From: Paroedura picta
Taxonomy: Eukaryota; Chordata; Lepidosauria; Squamata; Gekkonidae
NCBI RefSeq assembly: GCF_049243985.1
Contig: NC_135372.1
Location: forward strand, 63,346,318 to 63,410,317
Length of the DNA: 64,000 bases
Reading direction: 5' to 3'
The notes under the pieces were generated by a model. It saw only the letters and a program-made list of their open reading frames with translations, had not been told where the DNA came from and made no database searches. Each line of letters opens with the position of its first letter. Positions within the stretch are counted from its first letter, which is position 1. Of the stretch, positions 42,288 to 56,900 are shown piece after piece. Position numbers and translations under genes: made by a program.

Positions 42288-43963
42288 TACCTGGAGAGAG
42301 TGAACAGAGCTATCAAAGCTTAAAATAATACACATGTCACTCAGTCTTTTAAAATTAGAGTTTATGAATTCTGGAACATAATTGCTATCCAAATTTATTT
42401 CAAGCAACATCGTACGTGTAATTTCGTATCCCTGCTTAACCTCTCTTTTCTTCAGTATAGCTCTTGCAATATTAAATCCTTCAAGTCCTTCTACCCAAAA
42501 AGAAGCTAATGTACATGAAAGAATATTTTTTAAATTCCAGTGCAACAGTTAACTGGCACATGTCAGATGAAAACATATCTATGATTTGGAGAATACAATC
42601 TATTGTCAGTGTCAAGATATGAATGCAGATATATATATAATACATAAATTCCAGAGACACACATTCATACTCTTCAGAAAGTAAACATGGGTGGTGATAA
42701 AAACAATCACAGAATTGCCAATAAACCCCAAGGTTCTTCTGTTTGGATTATTTAAGGTCTGTGTTGAACCATAACATATAGAATTGGTTTCAGCTTTGGA
42801 AGCCACTGCCATTATGTGTAGTGCAGTGGTATGGAAATCGTTTAGTAATGTTAGACAAGGATATGGAATTGTAGCTAAGTTGACATATGAAGATAAAAGA
42901 GTTAACCTCAGATAAGCAGATTTGTAAAGAGATGGATTTTGTTTCTTGAGCAGTAAAACACAAAATATTCTGTGCTATATAGCCTCCCAATTAAAAACAG
43001 TCTTTTAAAATGAAACTTGTATATCCAGACATCCATCATTCATCCATATATGAAACAAAATAAAAAAAGAAATCCCAAAAGAAAAATGTATCTAGTTTTC
43101 TTACACGCTTAATAAAGGCACCAAAAATCTTGCAATTTAACTTCTTGCCGTTCTCTCACAGCATTATTTTACTCAAGAAAATATATTGTTATAATCCATC
43201 CTTATTAAAAATTATGTTTTTCTGTAATTCATTTATATAAAGAGTGTTAGCAGGGGTTTATAGCAAGAGTGTCAACAGGCTCCATTTGCACTCATTCATC
43301 AGCCTTACAACAGACATACTGTTTTCTAACATAATAAAAAACCAGAGCCTGTGATATATGACGTTAAGACTAATTTTTGTGATTTGATTTTCATGTTCTT
43401 CACACATCCCCAGCCACAGTGTTACATCTGCAAAAGAATTGTTCCAGATGGGTTCAGTGATCAATGACTTATGCACATTCTTCACTTGTCCCCTGCAGCT
43501 GAACACAGAGACTCTGTTATCTATAAGCAAAGGTTATCCAATAAGCACACTTTGTATACTACACAAGCCTGAGGAAGGAGAAAGGCAGAGGAGAATTTTC
43601 AAACTTTCTGATTCAGAAGGAGGCACTTACATCAGAATTGAGGTTAGGTCCAGTAAGGCTTTCAGGGACCACAATTGACAGCCTTTTATACAGATGTTTA
43701 TAGTAATTTCAAAGGTGAAGCAACCAATTCTTCCCAACCGTCCCAATTCATGTCACTCCTTCACAACTGAATTTGGTTCTTACAAATGGATTGGTATTAC
43801 TGAATTGGGATAACAGTGCCATGTTTCACATGCATAAGAAATGTTAAAATTGCCCTTAATGATAAATTACTGTGTTTCATGTTTCAGCACATACAAAATC
43901 TCTACTATTTTTAAATATATAAATTGGAAAGAATTTGTTTCCATGAGTACACAAGGAAGAATT
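42288..43963. other. tail-to-tail spacer between CTBS and SPATA1
   Basis: 1.7 kb, AT-rich. On the plus strand AATAAA occurs at 43059-43064 and 43111-43116 and could end CTBS transcripts. For SPATA1 the reverse signal TTTATT at 42394-42399 is possible but far. Overlapping 3' UTRs are plausible. No gene. Confidence 0.5.
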
Positions 43964-45840
43964 TCATAACTTGGAGCCAGTGAAGGCACTTGTCTTTTCA
44001 GAGTGAAGTTTTAATGAAGACTGAATCTTCTTGTGTGCCAGTTCAGCTTTCAGTGCTTGTAAATCAGATATGGCCTGCTTTCTCATCTGTAAAAGAAACA
44101 GATATTATGTGATGAAGAATGAAATGGAATTCCTATTTTATAGGCATGGAGTAACTTTTACGTCCTGATCTTTTCATCTTTCACACCCAAGCAGTTGTTT
44201 TTTGGGAAGGAGTGGGAGGGAGGTCACATGTCTTCATAATTTGCCTTGAGTGAGAAAGTTGGACTATAAATACATAAATAAAGGAAGGAAGGAAATGTCA
44301 GATTGACTACTAATGGCAAACCGTAACCGACATATTAAAGAAAATGTATTCACTAACAGCAGACAGAGATTGGCAAAGAAACATGGCAAACTACTGCAGA
44401 TCTGAAAGTGCTGTGTTTCTGGAACTCAGTATCATTAGCAACAGCATTTATTATTTATTTACAAGGGACTTTCTACACAGGCAAGAAAAAGTTTGCAACT
44501 TAAATTTCAACAGTGGGGCAACAACAGAGGGAACAGATAAAAGTCAAAATGAGACAGATGCGAATCAGGCGCACAGGACAGATCTGTGTTTGAGCTGAGA
44601 AAAAGCTGTAAAGTTCAAGGAGAAAACAGATTTGTGCAGAAATTTTCAATGAAGAAAGAGGAAGCACTAGTATAATTCATAGTATGCACATGTGCATATT
44701 CTGTCCACTGCTTTGGTGAACCAGATGCCAAAAAGGGCATGTACTTAAGGAGCGCAATGCACTGCCTAGGTAACAGAAGTGTACACTTCCTCAAAGAGCA
44801 ACCCTAAGTCCTATGTTATCAGAAGTCCTATGTTATTTAATGAGATTTACCTCAACAAATGTGTTCTTAGTGCTTACAGGTTTTTACTGAGTTGGGTCTA
44901 GGTTCCTTGGACCCAGCTAAGGTTTCCTGCAGCCATAGAGCAGCTGTAGGGAATAACTTTAAAAAAATTAAGGCAGAGACCAAATGGTCTTGGAAGGCTA
45001 CTACAGAGGAAGTTAAGTGTTCCTGCCTTCCCTGCAAAGCCATTTTCTTGTGTGGAAACAGTGCTGAGGCAATGGAGCTATTTGTCTGTTTTTGCAGCCC
45101 CACTTGGAATATTCTGTGCACATGGAGCAGCAAAAATGGAGAAATAACTCCTGCCCAGTATATTCTGTGAATGGGAAAACAGCTTGGAAGGGAGGCAAGT
45201 TGGGTCCAAGAAACGTCGACTCAGTTCATTAAACACTCAACCATGTAGCAGTTTTCAGCTGCCCAGTGTTTTGGGTACTGGAAAGGCCTAGAGCAGTGGT
45301 CCCCAACCTTTTTTAGGCTGGGAACCGGCGGCAGCAGGGAGAGCGATTGCCCGGCCATGCATACCACGCATGTGCGGATGCGCACGTGCCGCCAGGCTGT
45401 GCATGGCGCATGCACCACCAGGCCACACGTGCACTGCGCGGTCCTTCTTCCCTCTCCCCCCTATCCCAAAGTAAGAAGCTTGCCGGGCTGCAAGCTTGCG
45501 GCCTGGGAAGTTTCTTACTGCGGGGGGGGGGGGCGGGGAGAGGGAGCTGTGGCCCTGTGGTTGGGGACCACCAGCCTAGAGAATGAAAACAATGAAAACC
45601 AGAGAGCAAAAAGCACATCTGCCCTGTAGCCTTCAGCCATCCAAAGTCTGTACTTCTAAATGGCATTCTGGATCTAAATTTATATATGCATTGTCATAGG
45701 CCTTCACCAGGACACAATACAACTCCAAAATGTTATCATACCTTAATTTCAATGGCAAGTTTCATCTTTGCATTGTCTAGCTTTATTCTTAGCTGCTCAA
45801 TGTCATGCTGAAGAGTTGTAATCTGGATAATTGTATAATT
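43964..45840 (-). CDS. SPATA1: SPATA1 last two exons
   Basis: 45840-45742 (NYTIIQITTLQHDIEQLRIK...) and 44086-43964 (MRKQAISDLQALKAELAHKK, IQSSLKLHSEKTSAFTGSKL, stop). Both phase 0, with heptad spacing of leucine and isoleucine typical of a coiled coil. Confidence 0.88.
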
Positions 45841-47871
45841 CTAGGAAATAATCAGATCAGACTTATCATACATACTACAATTACTCCACCTTTGTAACTC
45901 CTAATGTAATCACATACTACCTAAGCCTTTAACATGAGATTAAGAGAATGACCCTAGTCTCCTCTTTTGTGAGCAACATAACCATCTCAGAGAACGGCAC
46001 ATATTGCCTCTCATGGGAGCGAGCAAGATTCACAGTCCTGCAACAATAGTGCACTTTCTTTTATTGGATCATAACCCTCAAATAACTGAAGGCATTGCAA
46101 AATTCCTTCATGGGATTTTCTCCAAGTGACTTGGGATCTGAACCACCTTGTCTTTTGTATAAATGTTTTATTATTATTATGATTATGCCAATAAAGGTAT
46201 TTGATTGTTTGTTTGATTGATTGAGAATGACCCTCTGTACTATATGAGGCAGAGGACCCTGGGACCCTCTGCACTATGTGAGACAGAGGAATGATTATGA
46301 ACTTTCAGCTTCTTTCCACATCCACCAGCAAACCCACCTTCCTTTCCTCAGTGGCTCTGGAAAGCTTCCTGCTGCCTGCTGCAGGGTGTTCTGGGAGAGC
46401 ATTATACAAATTCAATAATTAATAATAACAGTAGGCTCAGGCAGTCAATAAACTGGTGAACTCATCAATAGTGTAAGACCTTGAACAGATGGAAATGGTG
46501 TCCCTAGAGGAGGGAAGTGAATTCTGCTTCTGTTCTTGCTGTTCCTATTTTCAGATTTAGCAACCACATGATAGGCTTCTCCAGCGTTCCAAAATTACCA
46601 GTGAATTCACAGATTGCTAGACTTAACTGTGACTGTACTGGTGCTTATATACCAATGGGGGTGATGGCAGAAAGTGCAGAGTGGGAGGAATTACCTCAAT
46701 GTGGGTGGAGAATTGTCCTCTGAGAGGCAAAAAAAGGAGAGAAATCCAAGTGAATCATTATGCATTTGAATTACCCTCAGTTTGGGAGTGAAGCAAGGGG
46801 GAAAACTGCCATGAGATCACTATAAAAAACTTGCAGAAACAGCAACCAGAAAGTGAACTTACTGGAGGAAAATCAATGCAGAACAGCGGGGAAAAGATCC
46901 CAATGCACATCTGCAGTGAAAGTGGGGTGAAATGCAGGATGAATAAGAAAACCTGACAGGTATGCATGGTGAAAGTAAAGGAAAATGCCAGGCCTCTCCT
47001 CTCATGCACATAGCATGACTTTATAACTTCTTGGTACAGGAGGCCTTCAATTAAACTCCAATTTGCCGCTATACCTAAATGTAGACCACTGGGTCAATCA
47101 TAATGTTTTTCCTCCTACAAGCTGGTTTAAACTTCCTTTCAAACCAGTTCAGTGAAGTGGTTAGGAATGTAGACTTCTAATCTGGTGAGCCGGGCTTGAT
47201 TACACGCTCCCCCACATGCAGCCAGCTGGGTGACCTTGGGCTCACCAAAGCGCTGATAAAGCTGTTCTGACCAAGCAGTGATATCAGGGCTCTCTCAGCC
47301 TCACCTACCTCACAGGGTGTCTGTTTTTGGGGAGAGGAAAAGGAAGGTGATTGTAAGCAGCTTTGAGATTCCTTTGGGTAGAGAAAAGAGGCGTATAAGA
47401 ACCAACTCTTCTTCGTGTTGTTGGGGAGGGGGAGGAATTCAATTTTGCCCAGGTGACTGCATTCAGATTTCTCATCAAACTATTGTTTGATTGCAGACTT
47501 TTTAGCTTTCAGTTGCATTCTGCTAAAGAAGGAAGGAATTGCACAATCATGAAAACAAGCTGCGTTTATGCACATTATGGACAAATAGATCTAGACTAAA
47601 TTTTCCAATGGCAGAGAGCTTTCCTGCCTTCTCCCTCTCACTGTAGTCCACCAATTAGCACAAAATGATACTCCAGGGGATAGGAGACCCTTAAGAATTT
47701 CATTAAGGAGATCTGCAGCAGGAAGAGAGAATCTGTGGGAACTGGCAAATAGCCTGGATCCAGCCCAGCTGTTTGTTGTGATATATCTACCCTCTTTACA
47801 CATTATGGAATACATATGATGGGTCTGGGGTCCCCACCTTTCATCAGATGTGAATTGTGGGTTCTCCTCAA

Positions 47872-47923
<52 letters not shown>

Positions 47924-50900
47924 GATTTATAGCCCGCCACTCCCTTGCGGCTCGTGGCTGGTAACAATATCGCAAATCCCCATTAAAACCCCATAAAACA
48001 ATAATAACATTGCCAATATTGCCGGCATGGCAAGAATGGCAGCTCAACTCCCCCCCCCTCCCTCCCACTACTAGCGGGTGGAGAGGAGGTCCTGATGATG
48101 TTTTGCTTCGGGTCCAGAACCCGAGTCCCCGGGGGAGGCATAGATCTATTATCAGCCCCGGCCTCAACCATAAACCTGGCGGAAGAGCTCCGTCTTACAG
48201 GCCCTGCGGAATGTTGAAAGATCCCACAGGGCCCGCAGCTCTCCCGGGAGCTCATTCCACCAGGTCGGGGCCAGGACCGAAAAGGCCCTGGCCCTGGTCG
48301 AGGCCAGGCGTGCTTCCCTAGGGCCGGGAATGGTCTCTTAGGATCAGGATCAGGGTGCACATGGAGAAAAGGCTTTGGTTTTCCCCTTCGTGTCATTTTT
48401 CCAGGGCGTGAGTGGGGAAACCTCATGTTCCCTGGGGTTCATTGACCCTCTAGAGCATTTTCAGTTCTTGTCCACATGCAACAATCCTGTTCCTAACCAG
48501 GGACCACATACACAAGAACTGAGGAAAACTTGTAACTCATGTGTAATTGTGTTCTCTGGCAGGGGGTGAGGACTTCAAATGCAACCTCTGTACTCCATAA
48601 AGTGCGAAGAGGGCACTGTCATCAGATGTGACCATTAGTGGCTCATAGCAGGAGTATATGAAATAGTGGTTCAAAAGCACAATAACTTAAAAAATGTAAA
48701 CAGGAAAATGTTGCCTAGATGAGATAAAGCTGAAATACAAAGCATTTTTTTTTGGTTCTCAGATTAATTTGGCAAGACTACCTCAATATCCAGAGGGCAT
48801 GATTCATATGGGAAGACTTTAATTAATTTAAAACTGCGCTTCTCATGAGTCTAATTGTTGAGCTAAGAGGAAGGGATCCTGAATACTTAAATATAATTTG
48901 AATTAGGGTGGGATCAAGCCAGCAACCTGTTAACTCAAAATGAGAGAAAAGGGCCTGCAGAGAGTTTCCATCATTATTGTTTGCAAATCTGCTTTGTTAT
49001 GGCGATGTTTCTCCTTCATATCTTAGATCCCTTGAGATCTGCAAATTTCAGAGAATCTTTATCCTGGCACACTTTAATGCTCTACCTTCAGCTCTCCTGG
49101 ACCTTGGATCAGCCACAGTTCACTCAGAACTTTCTCAGCCCCACCTAACTCATAAGGTGACTGTTGTGGGCAGAGCAAGGGAGGAGATTGTAAGCTCATT
49201 TGAGATTCCTCAAGACAAAGCAGGATATAACAAATTCTTCTCTTCGTGTACATGGACATTTTGGCATACAAAAAGAGAATGCAGACAAGCAACCAATTTT
49301 GAGATTTCCAGATTAATATTCTCATTCAGGGACCGGAACTTTTATAATATAAACATTGCTTTCAAAATACCAACTCAATAAAAATGAGACCAACCAATAA
49401 TTGAGAAAATTATACATACATACACACACACATAACAGAGAGAGAGAGGCTCTCTCTTATGCTTGTACTTTAAAATGTAAAATATTTGGTTATCCATACG
49501 AAGATTCTTTGAGCAAAGACACTAAAACTGAACAGCCAACATTACCTTTGTTAAATTATTCCCTCTTTTCCGGACATGCCTAGCTTGTAGCTTCATTAAT
49601 ACTTTCTGGTAGTGAAGCTCCAAATTTTCCTGCAGTTTGTTTAAATTTTCCTCCAAGGAAGCTGTGACTTTCTTAGTTTCAAAATATTTTTTCTTCCATA
49701 TGTCACGAGCTGTGAAACAACTCCAGTTAATATACTAAGAATAAACTTAAAAACAAAAAATCCTTTGTTATTTACACACCTGAAATATTAAATTCCATGT
49801 ATAAATATCTCTCACTATGTAGCTACTAAGACAGCATTCACAATAAAGCATAACAAAGTTTGAGTCAGCTAAACTCTAGCATAATTAAGGTCTTGTAAGT
49901 AGGTCAGCCATGATGCAACCCAGGTGACCTCTGAAGTAAACTAAACACACTAAAGTAAGCAAACCTAACATAACCCCCTCCCAACATTAGTAAGAGGATA
50001 ACCTCCATCCTCCCAAGTCTACAACTTGCTCTTCCCAGCAAAACCAAAGCTACTCCCCACTTCAGAGTGGGGTGATCCATGGCTGCAAGGACTGCAAGAA
50101 TTTTACCTTCCCATCCCCATTGGAGCCATTTCCAAGGAAAGTTTATCCCCAGGGCAGAGGGCCTTTTCTTGACTGTCGGCAGTAGTGCCGTTGGGAAATG
50201 GGATGAGATCATTCCTCTTCTGTGAGCATAAACTTGGACTTCTATAAACTATCTGTGGGATCCAACCCTTTATATTTATCTGGGTCTGTCAGCTTTACTC
50301 ATATCATATTGTAAGCATTTCACTCTCTATTTCTAGCCTTCTCTATACTCCTTTTCTTTTAAATTTATTATTAGATTCCTAGACATTAGCTGGCTCTGGG
50401 CGGTGTACAACATAATATCTGTTCCACATAATATATTTTCCAGTAAGGCCTCGGAGGAGGAGCATGTTTCACTCAGCACTTAACCCTCACTCATGGCAGC
50501 TGTCTTGTTCCTGAGTGCCTCCTCTTCCAACTGGCTTGCCTGTCTGTCCAGCAGCCAACCAATTGCCTTCCATCCCCCACCCTGACCACCCCCTCCTCCT
50601 CCCACTTCCCTCAGAGGCTCACAGGCTGCAGAACCTTGCTGGGTGAGAGCTGCCCCTGCCGGTGAGTTTCCTTCCTAGGGGCCTCCAGCCCTTCCAGATC
50701 CTGGGGGGAGGGAGAGGCCATCCACAGAGTTCTTCCACCACCACCCCAATCTAGCGCCTGTTGTATTCCCGAATGCAACAGGCTTGGCCCCTAGTATGTG
50801 TGTGTGTGTGAAATAAAAATGTAAATTAAATTCTTATAAACAATTTAAAAATAAATTTCAATTTATCACTATCAGCATACCATGATATCTCCTTAGTTTG

Positions 50901-53900
50901 TTCTGCTCAAGCAAGCCTTTCACTTTTTTGATCAGCTCCTCTCTAGTCTTCTCCAGATGCTTTCTTTCTGCCTTGATATGTTGCAACTGTTTATTTAACT
51001 CATTTCCTGATGAAAAGAAATCCAATAGACATCGCATTTGTGTTGATTAAAGATGGAAACAGCCTACCTTAAGAACTCTGAATTTGTTGTACTTTTCAGA
51101 AGAAAAGGAAAAAGTCTGTAGAGTTACTACTGGCCAATCCCTGAGGGATTTAGAACAAAGAAGTTCTCACTCATACCCAAAGAAATTTAAAATCTCAAAT
51201 TAAGAAAGACCCATATGTTTAAATAAGGGCAGGGGGCATTGCAGAGTGTTTTGGTTTGGAGTATCCAAATCCCAGCAAACCAACTGGCCTCCATGTACAC
51301 ATCTCACAGGATTCAGAAACTTGTCCAGCTCCTAATCAGGGTTGGTTGCAGTTGTTCCCAATGGATTTGTTTTTATGACTTTAGACATCATTTGAAAATG
51401 ACTTGTCTTTTATTCCAGTAGCCACCTATGGTCCCAATCTGCGGATAACTAAACCTGCAGATTGGGCCATACAGAGGCTAAACAGATCTTTCTGCATGCT
51501 TGGGGAACTCCCCAGGTATGCAGCAAAATCTGAAATGTTTAAAAAAATACATGGGGGTTTAAATTCCACCAAATATTTTGTAAAACTTTCTCTGCACAAG
51601 CACAGAGAGATTTTGTATATCAACACCACTTTTCCCCTGCAGTTCCCAGTATCTCCTGTGTAGATAGACAGGGAATTTGTTTATAGTTTGTTATCACAGT
51701 GCTTAGTTAGTGATGTCACTGAACAGATTAACTTTCCTGATGCAAACATGGAATTAACCCCATTTTCTTCTCACTCATTCATGAGATCATTAGCCAAACA
51801 AAAGGCAGCCATTACAACTATTGGGATTAATGTCTTTGAAAACTACTGTCAGTTATGAATGGTGAATTAAAGGCTCCCTGATCATGAAGACAACTGTACT
51901 TGATAGGTGAAGCAGCAGATACTTTATATACCTCCTACTGTAAGATTATGTAATTTTTAATGTCAAATCATTTAAGGCATATTTGTGGTCAAATAATGCT
52001 TCAAATCATGTGTCATGAAACTTTGGTTCAGGCTTCAGCCCTGTGTATTCTTTAGTGGGCCGCTTGAGAAAGTCTTTGCTTCCTTTAGTGCAAATTCATG
52101 TTGCCAATTAGCTGCACCTGTGCCCTTGAGACGGTTACACTGTCCACGTATACTGATAAGTTAACTGGCTTCAGATGTTCCCAATTAAATTTGTTTTGAG
52201 AACAGGTCTTGAGTTGGATGAGTCAGCATTCCATCTCCTGGCCTAGTAGTAATAGTAACCCAATTATTAATGAGTTGCCATTTTTTGTTGATTGGTTTAC
52301 GCACCCCAAACCCCATGTGGGAATAAGCCATAAAGGACTTCAATTGTAACATCATGTTGTTCAGAATTTTTGTTCATATTTTGTCCAGGTTTTCTGTTCA
52401 GGTTTTGTTCAGACTTTTGGTTCAGATTTTGAGAAAACCCTTGTCTGTAAACTTTGGGTACCTGAAACCTGCATTATGAATTTTGGACTTTAAAACCCTG
52501 TCTTACAAGTTTGCCATTCTTGTGAGTATATTGTGTTAGTTAGGAATACCATACTATACCATGTTCTTATTTTTTTCCTGCTGGTATATTACTTACATAT
52601 CTGCACCTTAATAAATACAAAATAGTTTTTTACAGTCTTGTGTCTAAGTTCTTGAACAAGCTAAGTTGAAGCCTTGCCTGCCTTACTTGTGCTACACTAC
52701 CAGAAAAAAACTTTTTGCCTTGTGGGTCTTGTCTCTGGACAGAGTCAAGTTCTCTGTTAAACCCCTGATAGGTCTCAAGATTGCCTCTGCATCTTGAACG
52801 CCTAGGGGACCATTCAGAGGTGGTAGCAGTACTAACTTACAAGAAGGTTGGATTATCTACTTCCTTGGATTTTGTTTGTTCGAACCTTCTCATGACCAAC
52901 CTCTTAGCTGAGGTCTGTGTGGACTTGGCCTCGGAGAAGTGAGGTGTGGCCACAAGGTTGTTAACACAAAGTTTATGTATTTTAAACTTAGCATTAAAAT
53001 TCCTTTCTATAAATTTCTTGGAAGAATTTACTTACCCTCGGTTGAAAATACTCTGTTAGTAGCTTGAGGTCTACACAGAGCCAGCAGAGGTGGAGTAGGA
53101 GGTTGAAGATACTGGCTTTGATGTGTGAAATTATTTATGCCATTCTCATCAGTCTAGGACCAAATGAAATGTTATATATTAATAAAATGGGAGGCACTAG
53201 CTGAATCCAAAATAAACGGTAACTCTGGCCTAATCTTCAGCTAATGTTGAAATATCCTACCCTATTGAAAATCTTTGACAAGGTCCCATGAATAACTGTC
53301 ACAGAATCTCTGCAGAGTATTTTGTGGCATATTCTAGTACACACACTAATTCTTGTGGGCTTCTGTCTAGGAAAGCTGAACTTCTTCATTGCTCTGTGGG
53401 ACTTACAGTTTGTCCTAGAATACATAAATGCTCCCCTGTGATCGCACATTAAGAGTGACGGTCAGTATTTCTAGGGAAGAAAGCTATATTTTGTTCCATT
53501 ATTTATCCTGTCATCATGGAAATCTCAACAAGATTCCAAGGAACCCCCAGAACATAGCTTAAAAATCACCATTATGTGTATGAATTACTAGAGACTTTAC
53601 AATCAGGTAAGACCCTTCCTACTGTGCATATATGAAAAAAAATCAATATCCATACAAAATAATGAATGGATCCCATGGCATCAGCAGTAGGTGCAGGTGG
53701 TTATGGGTCTTTCCTAGGTGCCCCCTCTCTGGGCCTTTCCAGGGAAAGTTTATTCCTAAAGTGAGGGGATGAGTTGTACTGGTTAGGAGGCATCAGTGCA
53801 GAGTGGAAAGAGAACAAAATCATCTTTTAAACCGTCTCTTTTGATGTACAGTAGAACTGAAGTTAAAGTATTTCCCGAAAATTACCATAAGATTCTATAA

Positions 53901-56900
53901 AAGTAGTGTTTCTGATGAGGAGTGAGTCCTCCTGTTGTCATTAAATCTGACATTTACTCAGTTGTGATCATCAAATGATTTCCTTTTAACTCATCCACTA
54001 AAGTTGGTGTTAATACAAAAGAATAAAATACTATGCAAAGCTCACCCCTTCACCCGACTAAGTTTCCCCCACTCTTTCACAAAGTAATTTGGTCTGGTGT
54101 ATATACAGTATTGTTGGCTCATATACTATTTCTGTTGCATGATAGAGATGCTGATTGCATGATCTAGAGTTTGGTCAGGATTGAGAGAATGATAGATATT
54201 CATTTGAAACCACCTACTCCCACACGGACCTGTCTGATCACTACAGTCATCTTCTGAGGCCTTGCTTTGGGTGTCCTCCTCTGAGTTAAAGGTAAAAAGG
54301 TAAAGGTATCCCCTGTGCAAGCACTGAGTCATGTCTGACCCTTGGGGTGACACCCTCTAGCGTTTTCTTGGCAGATTCAATACAGGGTGGTTTGCCATTC
54401 CCTTCCACAGTCCTTACCGTTTTACCTCCCAGCAAGCTGGGTACTCATTTTACCGATCTCGGAAGGATGGAAGGCTGGGTCAACTTTGAGCCAGCTGCTG
54501 GGATCAAATCCCCAGCCTCATGGTCAGAGCTTCAGACAGCATGTTGGCTGCCTTACCACCCTGCACTACAAGAGGCTCTTAGTTAGGGGGTGGCAAACTG
54601 AGGAGAAGACCTTTTTCATTATGGTATGAAGATTGGAACTTCCTCACCACAGATATTATCTGTCCCATTTTATCAGCCAATTAGTGAACTATCTTCAGCC
54701 AATTAGTGAAGACATCTGTTACTCCTTTAATGATCTCTGTTCCTTGCTTTATATTTTTAAATTAATTTAATTAAATATTAAATTAAACTTTATTCTTTAT
54801 TCTTATAATCTTCCCTTCCCTATGCAGCCCAGGGTGGATAGCAACATTTCAACACATCAAAATATAACATACACAATAATAATTTAGGCTTTAAAACTTT
54901 AAAAGCCATTTATTTACAGTTAGAATCTAGATCTCGAGGGTAATTGATGCATCTGCATCTTTATGTTTTTAGTTGTCTGAACTATTAGTGGCCCTGACTG
55001 GGCTGATAGGATATAAATCTTACAGATTAATAAGAGTTCTAGTTTTTAATCAAAAAGAAAAAAAGCTCATGCTACCAGAATTATGGTAATACCTGGTTTT
55101 AGCCACCTCATATTTTTCACTGGATCTTTGAAAAACTTACCTGGTTATCCTGCATATCACCAGTGTCAGCAGCAGACTTGGTAATATCAGGGTGCTGTTG
55201 GCTAAAGATGAAATCAAAGGACACTGTAACAACTACATTAAAACTAACAATCCTAATTAAATTTGTTGAAAAGGCTAGTGGGTCTAGCAAGTAGTACACA
55301 GGGTGGCAGGCTTCTTTGGTTCAGGGTGGGGAAAATAGCTAATGACAAATTGGGCAAGGCATAGTACTCTGAGAAAACAACAATCTCACATACAGGAAGT
55401 GAGGTTATGAAAACAAAATCGCATGTATAATTATATTTCTCTGAAAAACTAATTTACATGTTTACTTTTTCCATATTAAAGGTTCTCAGCAGGATTTTAA
55501 AGAAAGTTAATACTGTTAGGAAAAGATATTTTGTTACCTTTTCTTGTTGTGTAAATATTCCAGATCTTTGCCTTCCAAGGATTCTGGGATCCCAGAATCT
55601 CCTGTGGTACGTCTTTCTTTTGCATTTTCTCCATATTCTGTATTTGTATATAACAACACAGATTTAATCAAAAGTCAGTATACAGCAATCTAACAAATTA
55701 CAGCAGAATCATTAAGCAAGAACAAAAATTTGGGAAAGATGGAAACAAAATAAATAAAATGTATACATGCTTTCTCAACTTGTCAATTTCTGTAGCTTCT
55801 GTAGGGTAACACAATCTGGCTGAAAATGACCCTCCAAAATGATTTGGACAACTGGGAATGTGCTGCAGGAATTGAACTGGGCTCCCTTTCCTTGTTTAAA
55901 TTCCACCCTTCATTTTACAGTACCTCTAGCCTTAATTTACTATGATTCTCAAAAGGGCAACTATGGTTAGCTCTAACCTATAAACCATAATTTGTAAAAC
56001 TACTTCAAGTAAAAATTTTAAACAATAACGTAGAGCAGGGATTCCCAAGCAGGGGTCTCTGGACCCAGGGGGTCCATGAGAGTTCTGAAGGGGTCCACAG
56101 ACTTTCCCCTACTGTCTTCATGGACTTGGCTACAGGGTAGGGATGCAACTACTTCCATTGTTCCCCCCTCCGGAGTGTAAGTGATTTCTGCACCTGGGAG
56201 GGGGTGGGACCTACATGCCTACTCCTGCCTTAAACCACCTCCTGTTCTCCTCATGACTGCCTGTTAACACAGATGGTAATGTCACTGCCATGTGACATGT
56301 CACTTTCAGGGGATGTGGTATGGAGGCATGATCAGCTGACACCTGGGGCTCCTCAAAGCCTAACAAATTATTTCAGGTGCTCCTCCATGGTTGAAAAGGG
56401 CTGATGTAGAGCCTACTATAAACTACAATTTCCTATGAAATCCAAACCAAACTATAGCAAACCCATTTCAAGCTATAGATTCAAATAATTATTTAGGGCA
56501 GTGGTTCTCTCAACCTTGGGGTCAGGAAACTATTTGGGGTCACCAGGTTGCCTGCCGCCGCAGTGGCAGGCAGCAGCGTTTGGAGGCTATGGCGGCGGCA
56601 TGTGGAGGCGGGTGGTGGTGGCAGATGCAGGCAGAGGCGGCAACTGGTGGCCGGCGAAGGTGGGTGGAGGTGGCGGAGCCATGGCAATGGCTGCCTCCAC
56701 ACCGCCTCAATTGTTGTGTGCATGCATGCACACATGTGTTTCCAGCACTCCACTGGCTCCTTCTGCAGCTGCCCAGGCTGCCCAGAGGGTTGCACAACCG
56801 CCTATCGTGGAATGCGCCAAAATGCTTTGCTCAGCTCTTTTAGAGCTGGCAAGAAAGCGATCCCCTCCCCCCACAGGTCCAAAGTCACCCCATTCCATCC

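Noticed and set aside
47877-47921. TTA run as an independent microsatellite
   Set aside because: It directly abuts the L2 3' end at 47922 and is best read as that element's tail.
51403-51663. 86-codon plus-strand frame in a SPATA1 intron
   Set aside because: No recognisable protein and no splice or promoter context; chance frame.
52200-52830. Region with AATAAA and a following T/G-rich stretch suggesting a solitary LTR
   Set aside because: No matching terminal repeats, no defined target duplication and no internal retroviral sequence could be seen, so I do not claim a fossil retroelement.
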